Numbered from the stretch's first letter, positions 27,967 through 37,621 are shown. The stretch is 64,000 bases of DNA from JAFDZO01 sp044226845 (GCA_044226845.1 JBGAGG010000019.1:21712-85711), one strand, 5' to 3'. Translations and numbers: made by a program. The notes: generated by a model not told the origin, from the sequence alone.

Positions 27967-30915
27967 TTACTTTATCAGCATCATTCGTTTTGTTTCAACG
28001 AAGTCGAGCGATTGTATTCTATAGAAGTAAACACCGCTGGCTAAAGCGCTTGCGTTGAAATCAACTGCATAATAACCTGCCTGTTTTACTTCACTTACTA
28101 ATTCCGCTACTTCTTTACCAAGCATATCATAAATTTTCAGTGTTACAAAACCATGCTTTGGCAGTGAGAAATTTATTTTTGTAGACGGGTTGAAAGGATT
28201 CGGATAATTTTGTGATAATTCATATTTATCCGGAATCAATGAAATCGGTGTTTCAGTTCCTGTTGCAGTTCCTGCGGTAATATCGTCAATGAACAAATTA
28301 TTGCCGAACACAGAATAAGCTGTGAACCTTACTTTATTTGTGCCTGTTGGCATTAATAAAATTTTCGTTGCCCATTCGTTATTTGCAGGGACCATATATT
28401 CTGTATTATTTCCAATCGCTCCTGTTGTTGTAAGATTTGAATGCGAATTATAACCAAGCTGCGGAGTATTGGTCGCTTTCAAAGTAATTATTTTTGTAAA
28501 CGTTGCCCCGTTATCTGTAGAAGAGAAAATGCCCAATGAATCAGCGGATAATGTTGTAGTCGGCTGATAGAATTTTTGAGCATAATTAAATCTAAGATAA
28601 GTACCTGCTGAAGTCGCCGGGAATTGATTGCTTGTCAACGATTGTGTAACGCCGGCTGATGCAGAATAATAATCAAACATAGCAGAACCGGTGCTTGCGC
28701 CGTAACCGCCAGGAGTTTGCCTTGTCCAGTATTGTGTTCCTGTTCCTGTATAAGTCCAGAATGCCGGAGGCATTACTGTTTCTGAGAAGTTTTGGAACAA
28801 TGGAAGCAAGCCTGCTCTTCTTAAAATTAAAGCTCTGTCAGGTCCCGTTGAGTTTACTGAATCTGATGAAGTTAAAGCTCTTACTCTCCATGTTACGGTG
28901 ATAGAATCTCCTGCTGCAACTCCTAAGGAAGCAAGCAATGAATCACACTGTGAAGTTCTTATAGAAGATGATGTATCATATCCGCCATTGTTACCCATTA
29001 TTACAAATGTAGCAGGGTCAGAATAAAAAGGTCCGGTTTTGAAGAGTGTTTTATAAATTGCACCGCCGCTTCCTGATTTTCTCCATGTAAAGTTTATAGG
29101 AGCAGGGTCAAGCTGATTTGTAATTATAGTTGAGCCGTTTGCAGGTGATAATAATGCAAAAGCTGAAATTGTTATTGCCTGTCTTCTGAATGTTATTGCT
29201 CTGGGACCGTTAGTAGATTTCAATGAATCTGCTCCGGGAGAACCGGGATTTTTATAAGCCCAGATATCCCACTGACCAGCCAGTGAATCGGAAGCCGTAT
29301 TATTATTTGTGAATCCTGCATTAGCCAATAATATATCCAGTGCTCCTAGTGTAGTAGTAATGCTGTTTGTACCTGAAGAAATACTTACTCTTCTAGGTGA
29401 TGCAACATTTCCGAAGAAAAATTTGTATGTAGCGCTTGATGTTGCCGTATCCCATGTAATTGTAACAGGTGTTGAAGAACCGGGCACTGTAACTATTCTT
29501 GCGCCTGCAACCGGAGTTTGTAAATTAAAAGGACTTAAAGGATTTGCAAACGGGTCATAACCGTCAAGTACTGTTACACCAGTGTTAGCAGAGTCGAGCC
29601 AGTCTTTTACTCTAGTTGAAGGAGTTGTTCCGTAATCCCATGACATAGAGAACTTACCATAAAAATCCCACTTCTGAGTTGCTGTGCATGAAGAAGGACC
29701 ACCGTGAAGCTGACCGATGAATCTCTGGTTCTGGTCATACTGTGGTGAACCTGAAGAACCGCCTTCTGTTACTGCAGTGTTTCCGTTAATAGCTGACCAG
29801 TTTACTTTCCAGTGTGAGTTAGCGGGTGTTCCGCTCCAGGTATCACTTGTATAAGGAACTAAGCTGAAAGAGATTTTTTTAATATCACCGTCGGGGTGAT
29901 GGATACCTGCGCCGGATGTTGCGCCGACATCTGCCCTGTTCCATCCTGTGTAATATACATTATATGATGGAGGCGGCTTACTTGAAAGTTTCATCAAAGC
30001 AAAATCAGATGCAGCATTGCTTGCAAGCAATGTTGCGCCTGTGATTGTAAAGTTAGTAGGTCCGTCAATATTTGTACAGTTAGGACTTTCATACTTAAAC
30101 ATAAAAATCCAAGTAGTTGTTGAGCCTGAAAGACAGTGATTAGCCGACATGAAGAACGGTGTTCCGTCGTTTCTTGTGTTATTCAATAAAGAACCCGAGC
30201 ACCATCTTGTTCCGTTAGCTAATAAGACCATTGCAACTGAGCGTGATTGTTTTTTCCATGGATCTCCGAGTGGACAATTCACATTTACTTCGCATGGTCC
30301 TGATGTTCCGAAATCATCAGTCAGTGATGGCATAAATCCGAAAATATTTTTATACTCATGGATAACAGATGAAACATTAAGCTCTGCAGTTTCTTTTACA
30401 TTAGCCGGTTCATTATATTCAAGAATAATTGTTTCGCCTTTAACCGGAGCAGTAGAGAACATTTTTTCCGGAATATTATTAGCTTCCGTAAAAGCTCCTA
30501 ATACCATCGTCCTGTCTGTATTGTAAACATAAAATTTTGAACCCTTAGGCATATAGAACTTATTATAAATAAGGTTTATACCAAAAGCCCCGTTAGATGT
30601 AATGGATACTCTCCAGACTTTGCTTCCATCCGGTAAAGTGCTCCATGTACCTGCATTTGTAAATCCGATATTTGTAGTATATTCATAACCGAATCTGAAC
30701 GGAATATCTTTCATTTGAGATTCGATCTTATCCTGCCTTTTGACTTCTTCTAAATCGAAGCCGGGCATTATTGACTGCTGAATGTCTGATTCAAGATTCC
30801 TTGTGAAGCTAAGAGGTGTTCCGGGCGAGCTGATTTGTGAAAATGTTAAGGAAGAGGACGCCATGAATACTAAAGCAAAAAGGACTATCCTGAAATGAGA
30901 AATGGTAGGTTTCAT
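27967..30915 (-). CDS. T9SS-secreted trypsin-like serine protease (lysyl-endopeptidase-like)
   Basis: 982-residue exported protease. After the signal peptide (IVLFALVFMASSSLTFSQ) and a propeptide-like region comes a trypsin-fold domain (about 205-445) with a complete triad: H260 (MSANHC), D304 (SDFALMKL) and S388 (GGSSGSP). The pairing CEVNVNC...W.CSGSLLNN and the overall order resemble Achromobacter-type lysyl endopeptidases. A module of about 240 residues (about 457-700) follows, made of two Ig/SusE-like repeats, almost copied in the BNR protein at 41325-44528. Next is a jelly-roll-like region (YTGTGTQYWTRQTPGGYGAS..., a MAM-like choice-of-anchor domain). The C-terminus is a T9SS sorting domain (SQNYPNPFNPSTKINF to DFVETKRMMLIK). 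Likely a surface or released protease for protein feeding. Confidence 0.92.
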   Translation of the reverse strand: MKPTISHFRIVLFALVFMASSSLTFSQISSPGTPLSFTRNLESDIQQSIMPGFDLEEVKRQDKIESQMKDIPFRFGYEYTTNIGFTNAGTWSTLPDGSKVWRVSITSNGAFGINLIYNKFYMPKGSKFYVYNTDRTMVLGAFTEANNIPEKMFSTAPVKGETIILEYNEPANVKETAELNVSSVIHEYKNIFGFMPSLTDDFGTSGPCEVNVNCPLGDPWKKQSRSVAMVLLANGTRWCSGSLLNNTRNDGTPFFMSANHCLSGSTTTWIFMFKYESPNCTNIDGPTNFTITGATLLASNAASDFALMKLSSKPPPSYNVYYTGWNRADVGATSGAGIHHPDGDIKKISFSLVPYTSDTWSGTPANSHWKVNWSAINGNTAVTEGGSSGSPQYDQNQRFIGQLHGGPSSCTATQKWDFYGKFSMSWDYGTTPSTRVKDWLDSANTGVTVLDGYDPFANPLSPFNLQTPVAGARIVTVPGSSTPVTITWDTATSSATYKFFFGNVASPRRVSISSGTNSITTTLGALDILLANAGFTNNNTASDSLAGQWDIWAYKNPGSPGADSLKSTNGPRAITFRRQAITISAFALLSPANGSTIITNQLDPAPINFTWRKSGSGGAIYKTLFKTGPFYSDPATFVIMGNNGGYDTSSSIRTSQCDSLLASLGVAAGDSITVTWRVRALTSSDSVNSTGPDRALILRRAGLLPLFQNFSETVMPPAFWTYTGTGTQYWTRQTPGGYGASTGSAMFDYYSASAGVTQSLTSNQFPATSAGTYLRFNYAQKFYQPTTTLSADSLGIFSSTDNGATFTKIITLKATNTPQLGYNSHSNLTTTGAIGNNTEYMVPANNEWATKILLMPTGTNKVRFTAYSVFGNNLFIDDITAGTATGTETPISLIPDKYELSQNYPNPFNPSTKINFSLPKHGFVTLKIYDMLGKEVAELVSEVKQAGYYAVDFNASALASGVYFYRIQSLDFVETKRMMLIK

Positions 30916-31095
30916 TTCATTTAGTTTTTTGATTCAAAAAATTCCGATTGGTGTTTAGCATAATAAATTACAACTATTTATTTTAAAAAGGAAGATTTAT
31001 CCGCTTGCATAGGAAAGCATCTTAAATTGAATGTCTTTTGCATAATGACTAACTTTAATAATACATAAATATTTTTTAATTAATTTTAATACACA

Positions 31096-32013
31096 TTGAG
31101 TAAAATAGCTTTTATTTTTCCGGGGCAGGGCTCGCAGGCAGTTGGAATGGGAAAAGATATCTTTGATAAATATGAAATAGCAAGAGAAATGTACCATAAA
31201 GCCGATGAGATAATGGGCTTTCATATCTCAGGCTTATGCTTCGAAGGTCCCGCAGATGTATTAAAAGAAACTCATATTACACAACCCGCACTTTATATAC
31301 ACTCATACATTCTTACAAGATTAATAGGTGATAAATTAAAAGCAGATGTTACTGCAGGACACTCACTCGGTGAGTATACTGCAAATGCTTATGCGGAATC
31401 TTTTTCATTCGAAGACGGATTGAGACTTGTGAAAAAAAGAGGCGAGCTTATGAAGAATTCAGGCTTGCAGCAGCCGGGAACAATGGCAGCTATAATCGGA
31501 CTTGATGATACTAAAGTTACTGAAGTTTGCGATAAGGCCGGTGAAGGAAAAATTGTTCAGCCTGCAAATTATAATTCGCCCGGACAGATTGTAATCTCAG
31601 GTGATGTTGAAGCTGTTCACCGTGCTATGAAAATTGCAAAGGAAGAATACGGCGCAAGAATGGTAAAAGAACTTGAGGTAAGCGGAGCATTTCACTCTAA
31701 CTTAATGCTTACATCTGCTGAAGAACTGAGATTTGCAATTAATGCAACAAATTTCAGTAATGCAAAAATTCCTGTCTACAGTAATGTTGAAGCAGAGCCG
31801 TTTGAAAACAAAGATAAAATAAAAAATGCCTTGTACAGACAGCTTATGTCTTCAGTGAAATGGGAAACATGTATTAGAAATATGATTCACGCCGGAGCAT
31901 CAAAGTTTTATGAGATAGGTTCAGGCAAAGTTCTTACAGGATTAGTTAAAAAAATAAATCCGCAGGTGGAATGTTTTAACATTTCAACTGCAGAAGATAT
32001 AGAACAACTTTAA
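31096..32013 (+). CDS. fabD: Malonyl-CoA:ACP transacylase
   Basis: Loads malonyl groups onto acyl carrier protein for fatty acid synthesis. Motifs: FPGQGSQAVGMGKD at the N-terminus, the nucleophile S90 in AGHSLGEYTA, the substrate Arg segment RLVKKRGELMKNS, and the His in VSGAFHSNLM. Length (305) is typical. The start is a TTG at 31096, which gives the standard SKIAFIFPGQGS opening. Seven bases separate it from the DUF3109 gene, and fabG follows, so this is one operon for fatty acid synthesis. Confidence 0.96.
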   Translation: MSKIAFIFPGQGSQAVGMGKDIFDKYEIAREMYHKADEIMGFHISGLCFEGPADVLKETHITQPALYIHSYILTRLIGDKLKADVTAGHSLGEYTANAYAESFSFEDGLRLVKKRGELMKNSGLQQPGTMAAIIGLDDTKVTEVCDKAGEGKIVQPANYNSPGQIVISGDVEAVHRAMKIAKEEYGARMVKELEVSGAFHSNLMLTSAEELRFAINATNFSNAKIPVYSNVEAEPFENKDKIKNALYRQLMSSVKWETCIRNMIHAGASKFYEIGSGKVLTGLVKKINPQVECFNISTAEDIEQL

Positions 32014-32020
32014 TTTTAAT

Positions 32021-32743
32021 ATGTCAGAAGAAACAGGAAAAATCGGTGAAATAACCGAGCCTCATCACCATGAAGAGCAGGAAGAAAATCCTTATCCTAC
32101 AGGATTAAAAAATACCGAGGAAATAATAGAATTCAACGGACAGAAAGTTAACACTGCTATTTTTACACAGGGATTTGTTGCAGGATGCGATATGAAGATT
32201 TGCTTCGGCGAGTGCTGCAAGTCAGGTGTTTACATGGATAAAAATTTTCCTGAAGTTATCCTTGCTCATAAAGATATAATAAAAGGTGTAATGAGCGCAG
32301 ACCAGATAAAAGATGAATCAAAATGGTTTGATGATGAGATAGTAGAAGATGAAGACTTCCCTTCCGGTTATGCTGCCGGCTCAAATGTTTATACTGATTC
32401 CAAAGGTGTTGAGAAATGTGTTTTTAATGATGAGAATCAATACTGCTCACTGCAGGTTGCTGCCGTCGCAAACGGAATGCATAAGTGGGCTATCAAGCCT
32501 ACGTATTGTATAATGTATCCCGTCGCAGTTGTAAATCATATTTTAACTTATGATGACGAACATTCCCAGGACTTAGCATATTGCGGAATAGATAAAGAGC
32601 ATAATTTTACTCAGACAACGTTTGACGGAACAAGAGAAGAAATAAAATATGTACTTGGAGAGGAATTATATAATTCGCTTGATGAACATTACAAACAAAA
32701 TTACACTCCTAAATACAATATTAAATTACCTGAAACAAAATAA
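32021..32743 (+). CDS. DUF3109-family Cys-rich protein
   Basis: 240-residue cytosolic protein of the DUF3109 family, seen across Bacteroidota. Conserved Cys clusters suggest a metal or Fe-S site: CDMKICFGECCKSG, CVFNDENQYCSLQ, PTYCIMYPV and AYCGID. The pattern resembles the YkgJ-type zinc/iron-chelating group. An acidic His-rich N-terminus (EPHHHEEQEEN) precedes the domain. It lies between fabD and fabG with gaps of seven and nine bases. No biochemical role is established, so a link to lipid synthesis is inferred only from position. Confidence 0.85.
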   Translation: MSEETGKIGEITEPHHHEEQEENPYPTGLKNTEEIIEFNGQKVNTAIFTQGFVAGCDMKICFGECCKSGVYMDKNFPEVILAHKDIIKGVMSADQIKDESKWFDDEIVEDEDFPSGYAAGSNVYTDSKGVEKCVFNDENQYCSLQVAAVANGMHKWAIKPTYCIMYPVAVVNHILTYDDEHSQDLAYCGIDKEHNFTQTTFDGTREEIKYVLGEELYNSLDEHYKQNYTPKYNIKLPETK

Positions 32744-32752
32744 TGGATTTCA

Positions 32753-33475
32753 ATGGATTTTAAGGATAAAGTAGTAGTTGTAACAGGCGGTTCAAGAGGA
32801 ATCGGTAAATCAATCGCAGAGTCATTCCTTAATGACGGCGCAACTGTAATAGTTACATATAAGAATGCTATTGATGAAGAGTACTTTAACTCAAAAAATA
32901 TTAAACATCATAAATGCGATGTTGCAGATATTAAAGCTGTTGCAGAGTTAGTAGATGCAATAGTAAAAGAGTTCGGAAAGATTGATGTGCTTGTAAACAA
33001 TGCCGGCATTACTAAGGACGGCTTATTGATGAGAATGTCGGAGGAAGACTGGGATGCAGTTATCGATACTAATTTAAAAGGAGTCTTCAATTTTACAAAA
33101 GCCGTTTCCCGCCCTATGATGGGAAAGAAGTCCGGTAAGATTGTAAACATAACATCAATATCAGGTGTAATGGGAAATGCAGGTCAGGCAAACTATTCTG
33201 CATCTAAAGCAGGAGTAATAGGCTTTACAAAAGCAGTGGCTAAAGAGTTGGCATCAAGGAATATAAATGTGAATGCAATCGCTCCGGGATTTATCGAAAC
33301 TGAAATGACTGATAAGCTAAGCGAAGATGTAAAGAAAAATTATCTTGCAAGTATACCTATGAAAAGATTTGCAAGCACTAATGAAGTTGCAAACGTAGTA
33401 AAATTTTTAGCATCGGATGATGCTTCTTATATCACCGGCCAGACACTCTGCGTTGACGGTGGTATAATAATGTAA
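32753..33475 (+). CDS. fabG: 3-oxoacyl-[acyl-carrier-protein] reductase
   Basis: NADPH-dependent short-chain dehydrogenase that reduces beta-ketoacyl-ACP during fatty acid elongation. The cofactor loop is VTGGSRGIGKSIA, NNAGITKDGLLMRM is the FabG-specific version of the NNAG motif, and the catalytic Ser/Tyr/Lys lie in NITSISGVMGNAGQANYSASKAG. The C-terminus DDASYITGQTLCVDGG is standard FabG. The ATG at 32743 is out of frame, so 32753 is the start. Third gene of the fabD operon. Much stronger FabG features than the SDR at 36437. Confidence 0.95.
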   Translation: MDFKDKVVVVTGGSRGIGKSIAESFLNDGATVIVTYKNAIDEEYFNSKNIKHHKCDVADIKAVAELVDAIVKEFGKIDVLVNNAGITKDGLLMRMSEEDWDAVIDTNLKGVFNFTKAVSRPMMGKKSGKIVNITSISGVMGNAGQANYSASKAGVIGFTKAVAKELASRNINVNAIAPGFIETEMTDKLSEDVKKNYLASIPMKRFASTNEVANVVKFLASDDASYITGQTLCVDGGIIM

Positions 33476-33492
33476 ATTCTTCTGTAATTTTT

Positions 33493-33664
33493 TTAACCAC
33501 AGATTACACAGAGATTTTACGCAGAAAAGCACAGATTTTAAACGGGGATTATTCTCAATATAATTTTAGAAACTTTAAAAATGATTTAACCGCTGAATTC
33601 ACTAACTTAGATACCGGTGACAAATTAATTCTTATTTTTTTTAATCTGTGTCCTCTGTGGTTAA
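33493..33664. repeat. TTAACCACAGA inverted-repeat element, copy 1
   Basis: Begins TTAACCACAGATTACACAGA (33493-33512) and ends with the inverted counterpart TCTGTGTCCTCTGTGGTTAA (33645-33664). Internal repeats of CACAGATT occur. A second, shorter copy lies at 37725-37832. Similar ACCACAGA-type intergenic elements are known in many unrelated genomes. It fills the gap between fabG and a small lipoprotein gene. Confidence 0.7.
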
Positions 33665-33697
33665 GTTACATCAAACATATAATAACAAAACATTTTT

Positions 33698-34060
33698 ATG
33701 AAATATTTATTAATCTTATTCTTTACAACATCATTCGCGCTTATGTCTTGCAACGATAAAAAACTTAACTTAGTAGATAAAGTATTCGTATATACAAACG
33801 GACCTGAAAAACAAATGGCAGGCTTCGACGAAAAATATTTATATCTTAAATGGGATGATTCATTAGGAGTAGCAACTCATAAAACAGAATACTCAGTCAA
33901 AACAGTGAACGATTCGACATATACAATCGAGCTGAAAGAGAAACCAAGCTTCTGGGATAAGAATACATGGGAAATAGTTGCATTAAATCCAAATGAGTTT
34001 TATACAATACAATCAAAAAAACATTATAAGTTTTTAAAATCGGGCGTGGACTTAAAATAA
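33698..34060 (+). CDS. Small lipoprotein of unknown function
   Basis: 120-residue protein with a lipoprotein signal (YLLILFFTTSFALMSC, acceptor Cys at 18). The mature part is short and beta-rich (LVDKVFVYTNGPEKQM, YLYLKWDDSLG, STYTIELKEK, EIVALNPNEFYTIQSKKHYKFL). No family is recognised. It sits between an inverted-repeat element and the methylmalonyl-CoA mutase gene, with a 61-base gap to the latter. Confidence 0.75.
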   Translation: MKYLLILFFTTSFALMSCNDKKLNLVDKVFVYTNGPEKQMAGFDEKYLYLKWDDSLGVATHKTEYSVKTVNDSTYTIELKEKPSFWDKNTWEIVALNPNEFYTIQSKKHYKFLKSGVDLK

Positions 34061-34121
34061 AAGAAAAGTGATTTTCAAAAGTTAATCTGTAAAAGTAATT
34101 CGAAACTTTAACCCTGAGAAG

Positions 34122-35681
34122 ATGGCTAATCGCAAAGAAGAATTCAAAACCGATTCGGGAATTGTTTTTCCCGAATATCTCACTACTGCAGAACAGCAGG
34201 CAAATCCCGGCACATTCGATTATACACGCGGCGTACACCAGTCAATGTACCGTTCAAAATTCTGGACAATGCGTCAGTACGCAGGCTTCGGAACAGCAGA
34301 AGAATCAAATCAAAGATATAAATATTTAATAGCAAACGGCTCATCGGGCTTATCCGTTGCATTCGATTTGCCTACACAGATCGGATATGACTCAGACGAT
34401 AAAATGTCCGAAGGCGAAGTCGGCAAGGTCGGCGTAGCAATAGATTCCTTAAAAGATATGGAAACTCTTTTTGACGGAATAAAGCTCGCTGATGTAACAA
34501 CTTCGATGACAATCAATGCAACAGCTTCATTGTTATTATTGATGTACGTTGCTATTGCGAAGAAACAAAATGCGGACTTAAAGAAAATATCAGGCACGAT
34601 ACAAAACGATGTATTAAAAGAGTACATTGCAAGAGGAACGTATATTTATCCGCCGAAAGAATCTATGAGGCTTATAACCGACATCTTTTCATGGTGCAGT
34701 GATAATTTGCCTTCATGGAATACAATTTCAATATCCGGCTATCATATAAGAGAGGCTGGTTCCAATGCAGTGCAGGAAGTTGCTTTTACTTTATCGGATG
34801 GTATTGAATACGTAAGACAGGCAATAAGTTCAGGACTTGATGTAGATAAATTTGCAAAGCGCCTTTCGTTTTTCTTTAATGCTCATAATAATTTTCTTGA
34901 AGAAGTTGCGAAATTCAGAGCAGCGAGAAAAATATGGGCAAAGATAATGAAGGAGAAATTTAACGCAAAAGATGAGAACAGCATGAAGCTTCGTTTCCAT
35001 GCGCAGACAGGCGGTTCGACTTTATCGGATAAACAGATCGACAACAATATAATAAGAGTAACTATGCAGGCGCTTGCTGCAGTAATGGGCGGATGCCAGT
35101 CATTGCATACAAACGGAAAAGATGAAGCTCTTTCACTTCCGACTGAAGAAGCAGTTCAGACTGCTTTGAGAACGCAGCAGATAATTGCCTATGAAAGCGG
35201 AGTAGCGGATACGGTTGACCCTATGGGCGGCTCTTACATAGTAGAGCATCTTACAAATGAAATTGAAAAGAAGGCCTGGGAATATATTGACAAGATTGAA
35301 GAGATGGGCGGCGCAACTAAGGCAATTGAAGTAAGATATCAGAAAAGTGAAATAGAAAATAACTCGTATAATTTTCAGATCGGATTAGAGAAAGGTGAAA
35401 ACATTATCGTCGGTGTGAATAAATTTACAACCGGGAACGAACCGATACATACTGTGAACAAAATCTCCGATGAAGTAAGAATTATTCAGACAGAAAAGAT
35501 AAATAAGCTTAAAGCAGAAAGAGATAATGATAAAGTCAAAGCTCAGCTTGAAGTGATAAAACAAAAAGCGATGACGAATGAAAACTTACTCCCTTATTTT
35601 CTTGAAGCAATTGAGAGTTATGCTACCATAGGAGAAATTTCCAATGCACTGAGAAGTGTGTGGGGAGAGTACAAAGGATAA
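34122..35681 (+). CDS. Methylmalonyl-CoA mutase large (catalytic) subunit
   Basis: 519-residue catalytic TIM-barrel part of a B12-dependent acyl-CoA mutase, interconverting methylmalonyl-CoA and succinyl-CoA. Motifs include YRSKFWTMRQYAGFGTAEESNQRYKYL, GLSVAFDLPTQIGYDSD, ISGYHIREAGSNAVQE, FHAQTGGSTL and TVDPMGGSYIVEHLT. The cobalamin-binding domain (DxHxxG) is absent, so this is the split type, needing a separate small subunit that is not in the window. Isobutyryl-CoA mutase or ethylmalonyl-CoA mutase are alternatives that cannot be ruled out by eye. Fits propionate or succinate metabolism. Confidence 0.9.
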   Translation: MANRKEEFKTDSGIVFPEYLTTAEQQANPGTFDYTRGVHQSMYRSKFWTMRQYAGFGTAEESNQRYKYLIANGSSGLSVAFDLPTQIGYDSDDKMSEGEVGKVGVAIDSLKDMETLFDGIKLADVTTSMTINATASLLLLMYVAIAKKQNADLKKISGTIQNDVLKEYIARGTYIYPPKESMRLITDIFSWCSDNLPSWNTISISGYHIREAGSNAVQEVAFTLSDGIEYVRQAISSGLDVDKFAKRLSFFFNAHNNFLEEVAKFRAARKIWAKIMKEKFNAKDENSMKLRFHAQTGGSTLSDKQIDNNIIRVTMQALAAVMGGCQSLHTNGKDEALSLPTEEAVQTALRTQQIIAYESGVADTVDPMGGSYIVEHLTNEIEKKAWEYIDKIEEMGGATKAIEVRYQKSEIENNSYNFQIGLEKGENIIVGVNKFTTGNEPIHTVNKISDEVRIIQTEKINKLKAERDNDKVKAQLEVIKQKAMTNENLLPYFLEAIESYATIGEISNALRSVWGEYKG

Positions 35682-35740
35682 AAATGAATTCAATTTCCCA
35701 AGCTTTGCTTGGGAAATTTTTAATTCTAAATGAAATATAG

Positions 35741-36307
35741 ATGATAAAAAATATATTTCTTGTTTTGGTTCTGATTACATCCCTGAATTCTCTTTACCCA
35801 CAAGAAAATTCTGAAATACAAAAATTTATCTACGAAACTAAATCTCTTGTAGTAGAAGTAAAATCTTTCAAATATATAGCTCACAAATCGGATTCCGTTG
35901 ACATTTCAATCAGTTTTACAAATCCCTCAATGGATACATCATTTATTAGCCCATTTTCAGAAGTAAAGGAGCATCAAGCAACTTTGCCTACTTATACTTT
36001 TATATTTTCAAGGTTTTATGAAAGTAATTTTGATTTTTGCTGTGATACACTGCTAGTTTTATATCCAGGAGCTGAATTCCACTTTAACTTTAAAATACCT
36101 ATAGTAAATTTCCACCCAGGATTTTCTAGTTTTCTGAAAACTGTTTTAGACTTAGGTTACTTTCCGTCAATGGATAGCATTAAGCAGTACAAATGGAGTG
36201 AGGGCAATCTTCATTTTCAGAATAACATATTAATACTTCCTCACTCAATAATTGAAGTAGGCGCGCAAAGAAGACAGTTTATAATGTTTGGTTTTCATAT
36301 GGAATAG
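35741..36307 (+). CDS. Secreted protein of unknown function
   Basis: 188-residue protein with a signal peptide (IKNIFLVLVLITSLNSLYPQ). The mature part is beta-rich (LVVEVKSFKYIAHKSDSVDISISFTNPSMDTSF) and looks like an Ig-like or intracellular-proteinase-inhibitor-like fold (BsuPI-type opening), but the match is not firm. Two Cys lie close together (DFCCDTL). AT-rich like the lipoprotein at 24877. No operon partner is apparent. Confidence 0.65.
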   Translation: MIKNIFLVLVLITSLNSLYPQENSEIQKFIYETKSLVVEVKSFKYIAHKSDSVDISISFTNPSMDTSFISPFSEVKEHQATLPTYTFIFSRFYESNFDFCCDTLLVLYPGAEFHFNFKIPIVNFHPGFSSFLKTVLDLGYFPSMDSIKQYKWSEGNLHFQNNILILPHSIIEVGAQRRQFIMFGFHME

Positions 36308-36436
36308 GTTTATAATATTGAAACGCTAATCATAAACATTCCTAACATCTCCATCAATAAATTCCCTGTTCATGTGTAAACAAATTGCTAATTGATAAAC
36401 GATAAACTATTTTTGTATTACAATTAAATTTTTGCA

Positions 36437-37144
36437 GTGCAAAAAGTTATCTGGGTTACAGGAGCATCAACCGGAATTGGAAGAGAAATTGCAAATGAAT
36501 TTTCCAAAGCCGGGCATATAGTAGTTGTGACAGGAAGAAGAAAGTCCCGCCTCGTAGCAATAGCAAGCGAGATAAAATACGCCGGACGTGAAGCAACTGC
36601 ATTCGTATGCAATATGCTCTCCGAGCGCAGTATAATTGGTACTGCAAAAAGAATAAGAGAAAAATACGGAAGGATTGACTGCCTGGTAAACAATGCAGGT
36701 GTTACATCGTTCAAATCTTTTCTTGAGACAAAATCATTCGACTTCGATTCAATCATCAATACAAATCTCCGCGGTTCATTTCTTGCGATGAAATACACAC
36801 TTCCTCAGATGGTAAAAAACAAAAGAGGACACATTATAAATATTTTATCTATTGCAGCAACTCACGTGTTTGAAAACAGTTCAGCTTATGCAGCTTCAAA
36901 AGCAGGACTGCTTGCGATGTCGAATTCACTGCGCGAGGAAGTCCGCCATCTCAATATAAAAGTTACTAACGTTCTTCCCGGTCCTACAGAAACAGCAATG
37001 TGGGACAGCAAGACGAGACAAAAGCATGCAAGCAAAATGATGACTCCGAATGAAGTCGCTCAGATTGTTGTAAGCATTTTTGACCAGCCTAAAAAAGTTG
37101 TAATAGAAGAAATTACAATAAGACCTATCAAAGGAAATATATAA
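36437..37144 (+). CDS. Short-chain dehydrogenase/reductase
   Basis: NAD(P)-dependent SDR of 235 residues. Cofactor loop VTGASTGIGREIA, RR after the second strand (VVTGRRKSR, suggesting NADPH), NNAGVTS, and the catalytic Ser-Tyr-Lys in LSIAATHVFENSSAYAASKAG. It lacks the FabG-specific C-terminus, so the substrate is unknown; classical sepiapterin- or YdfG-like reductases are possible. It starts at a GTG at 36437. It converges with the membrane-protein gene ending at 37154, only nine bases away. Confidence 0.85.
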   Translation: MQKVIWVTGASTGIGREIANEFSKAGHIVVVTGRRKSRLVAIASEIKYAGREATAFVCNMLSERSIIGTAKRIREKYGRIDCLVNNAGVTSFKSFLETKSFDFDSIINTNLRGSFLAMKYTLPQMVKNKRGHIINILSIAATHVFENSSAYAASKAGLLAMSNSLREEVRHLNIKVTNVLPGPTETAMWDSKTRQKHASKMMTPNEVAQIVVSIFDQPKKVVIEEITIRPIKGNI

Positions 37145-37153
37145 CTTCTGAAT

Positions 37154-37621
37154 TTACGGATTAGGTTTCTTCAGTGGAGACTCTCCCATTATTTCAGTGT
37201 GATTTATAAGTCCGCCAAGATGAGCAGTCCATGCCATCATACCGTTAAGGGCAAGCATCAGAGCAAAAAATAATGCTGCTACTCCCATAGGAAGATGCTT
37301 CGGTTTTCTGTACATGAATAAAGCAACGAGCGCAAGTGCACCGACAATATCTGAAGCGATGAAAGCTTTAAAAGCGAACTCTTCATGCGGCTCGATGAAA
37401 TCTTCGTTCACACCTTCAATACTGACTACACTTCCTTCGGCATTTTCACCTGTAAGGTAAACAGGAATGGTAACTAAAGATGTTATAACCAATAAAACTA
37501 AACTGAGTTTTTTTATTTCATCGCTTCTTTTAAAGAAACCATAGAAAAGAACAAATGCTGCTAAGGCTGTACCGATTACGGGGAAATGGTTCAGCAAAAT
37601 GTGTAAATGCGCAGAGCTCAT
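37154..37621 (-). CDS. Four-helix membrane protein, DUF2231-like
   Basis: 155-residue inner-membrane protein with four hydrophobic helices (about 13-30, 38-55, 85-103, 110-133). His residues sit near the ends of the helices (HLHILLNHFP, EPHEEF, WTAHLGGLINH), as in DUF2231 and other small haem- or metal-linked membrane proteins. The pattern LHILLNHFPVIG is typical of the DUF2231-like group. No operon partner. The function is unknown; a redox or haem role is only a suggestion. Confidence 0.7.
   Translation of the reverse strand: MSSAHLHILLNHFPVIGTALAAFVLFYGFFKRSDEIKKLSLVLLVITSLVTIPVYLTGENAEGSVVSIEGVNEDFIEPHEEFAFKAFIASDIVGALALVALFMYRKPKHLPMGVAALFFALMLALNGMMAWTAHLGGLINHTEIMGESPLKKPNP

Noticed and set aside
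36437..37144. Second fabG
   Set aside because: It lacks the FabG-type NNAGITKDGLLMRM and C-terminal ITGQTLCVDGG features seen in the gene at 32753, so only a general SDR call is supported.
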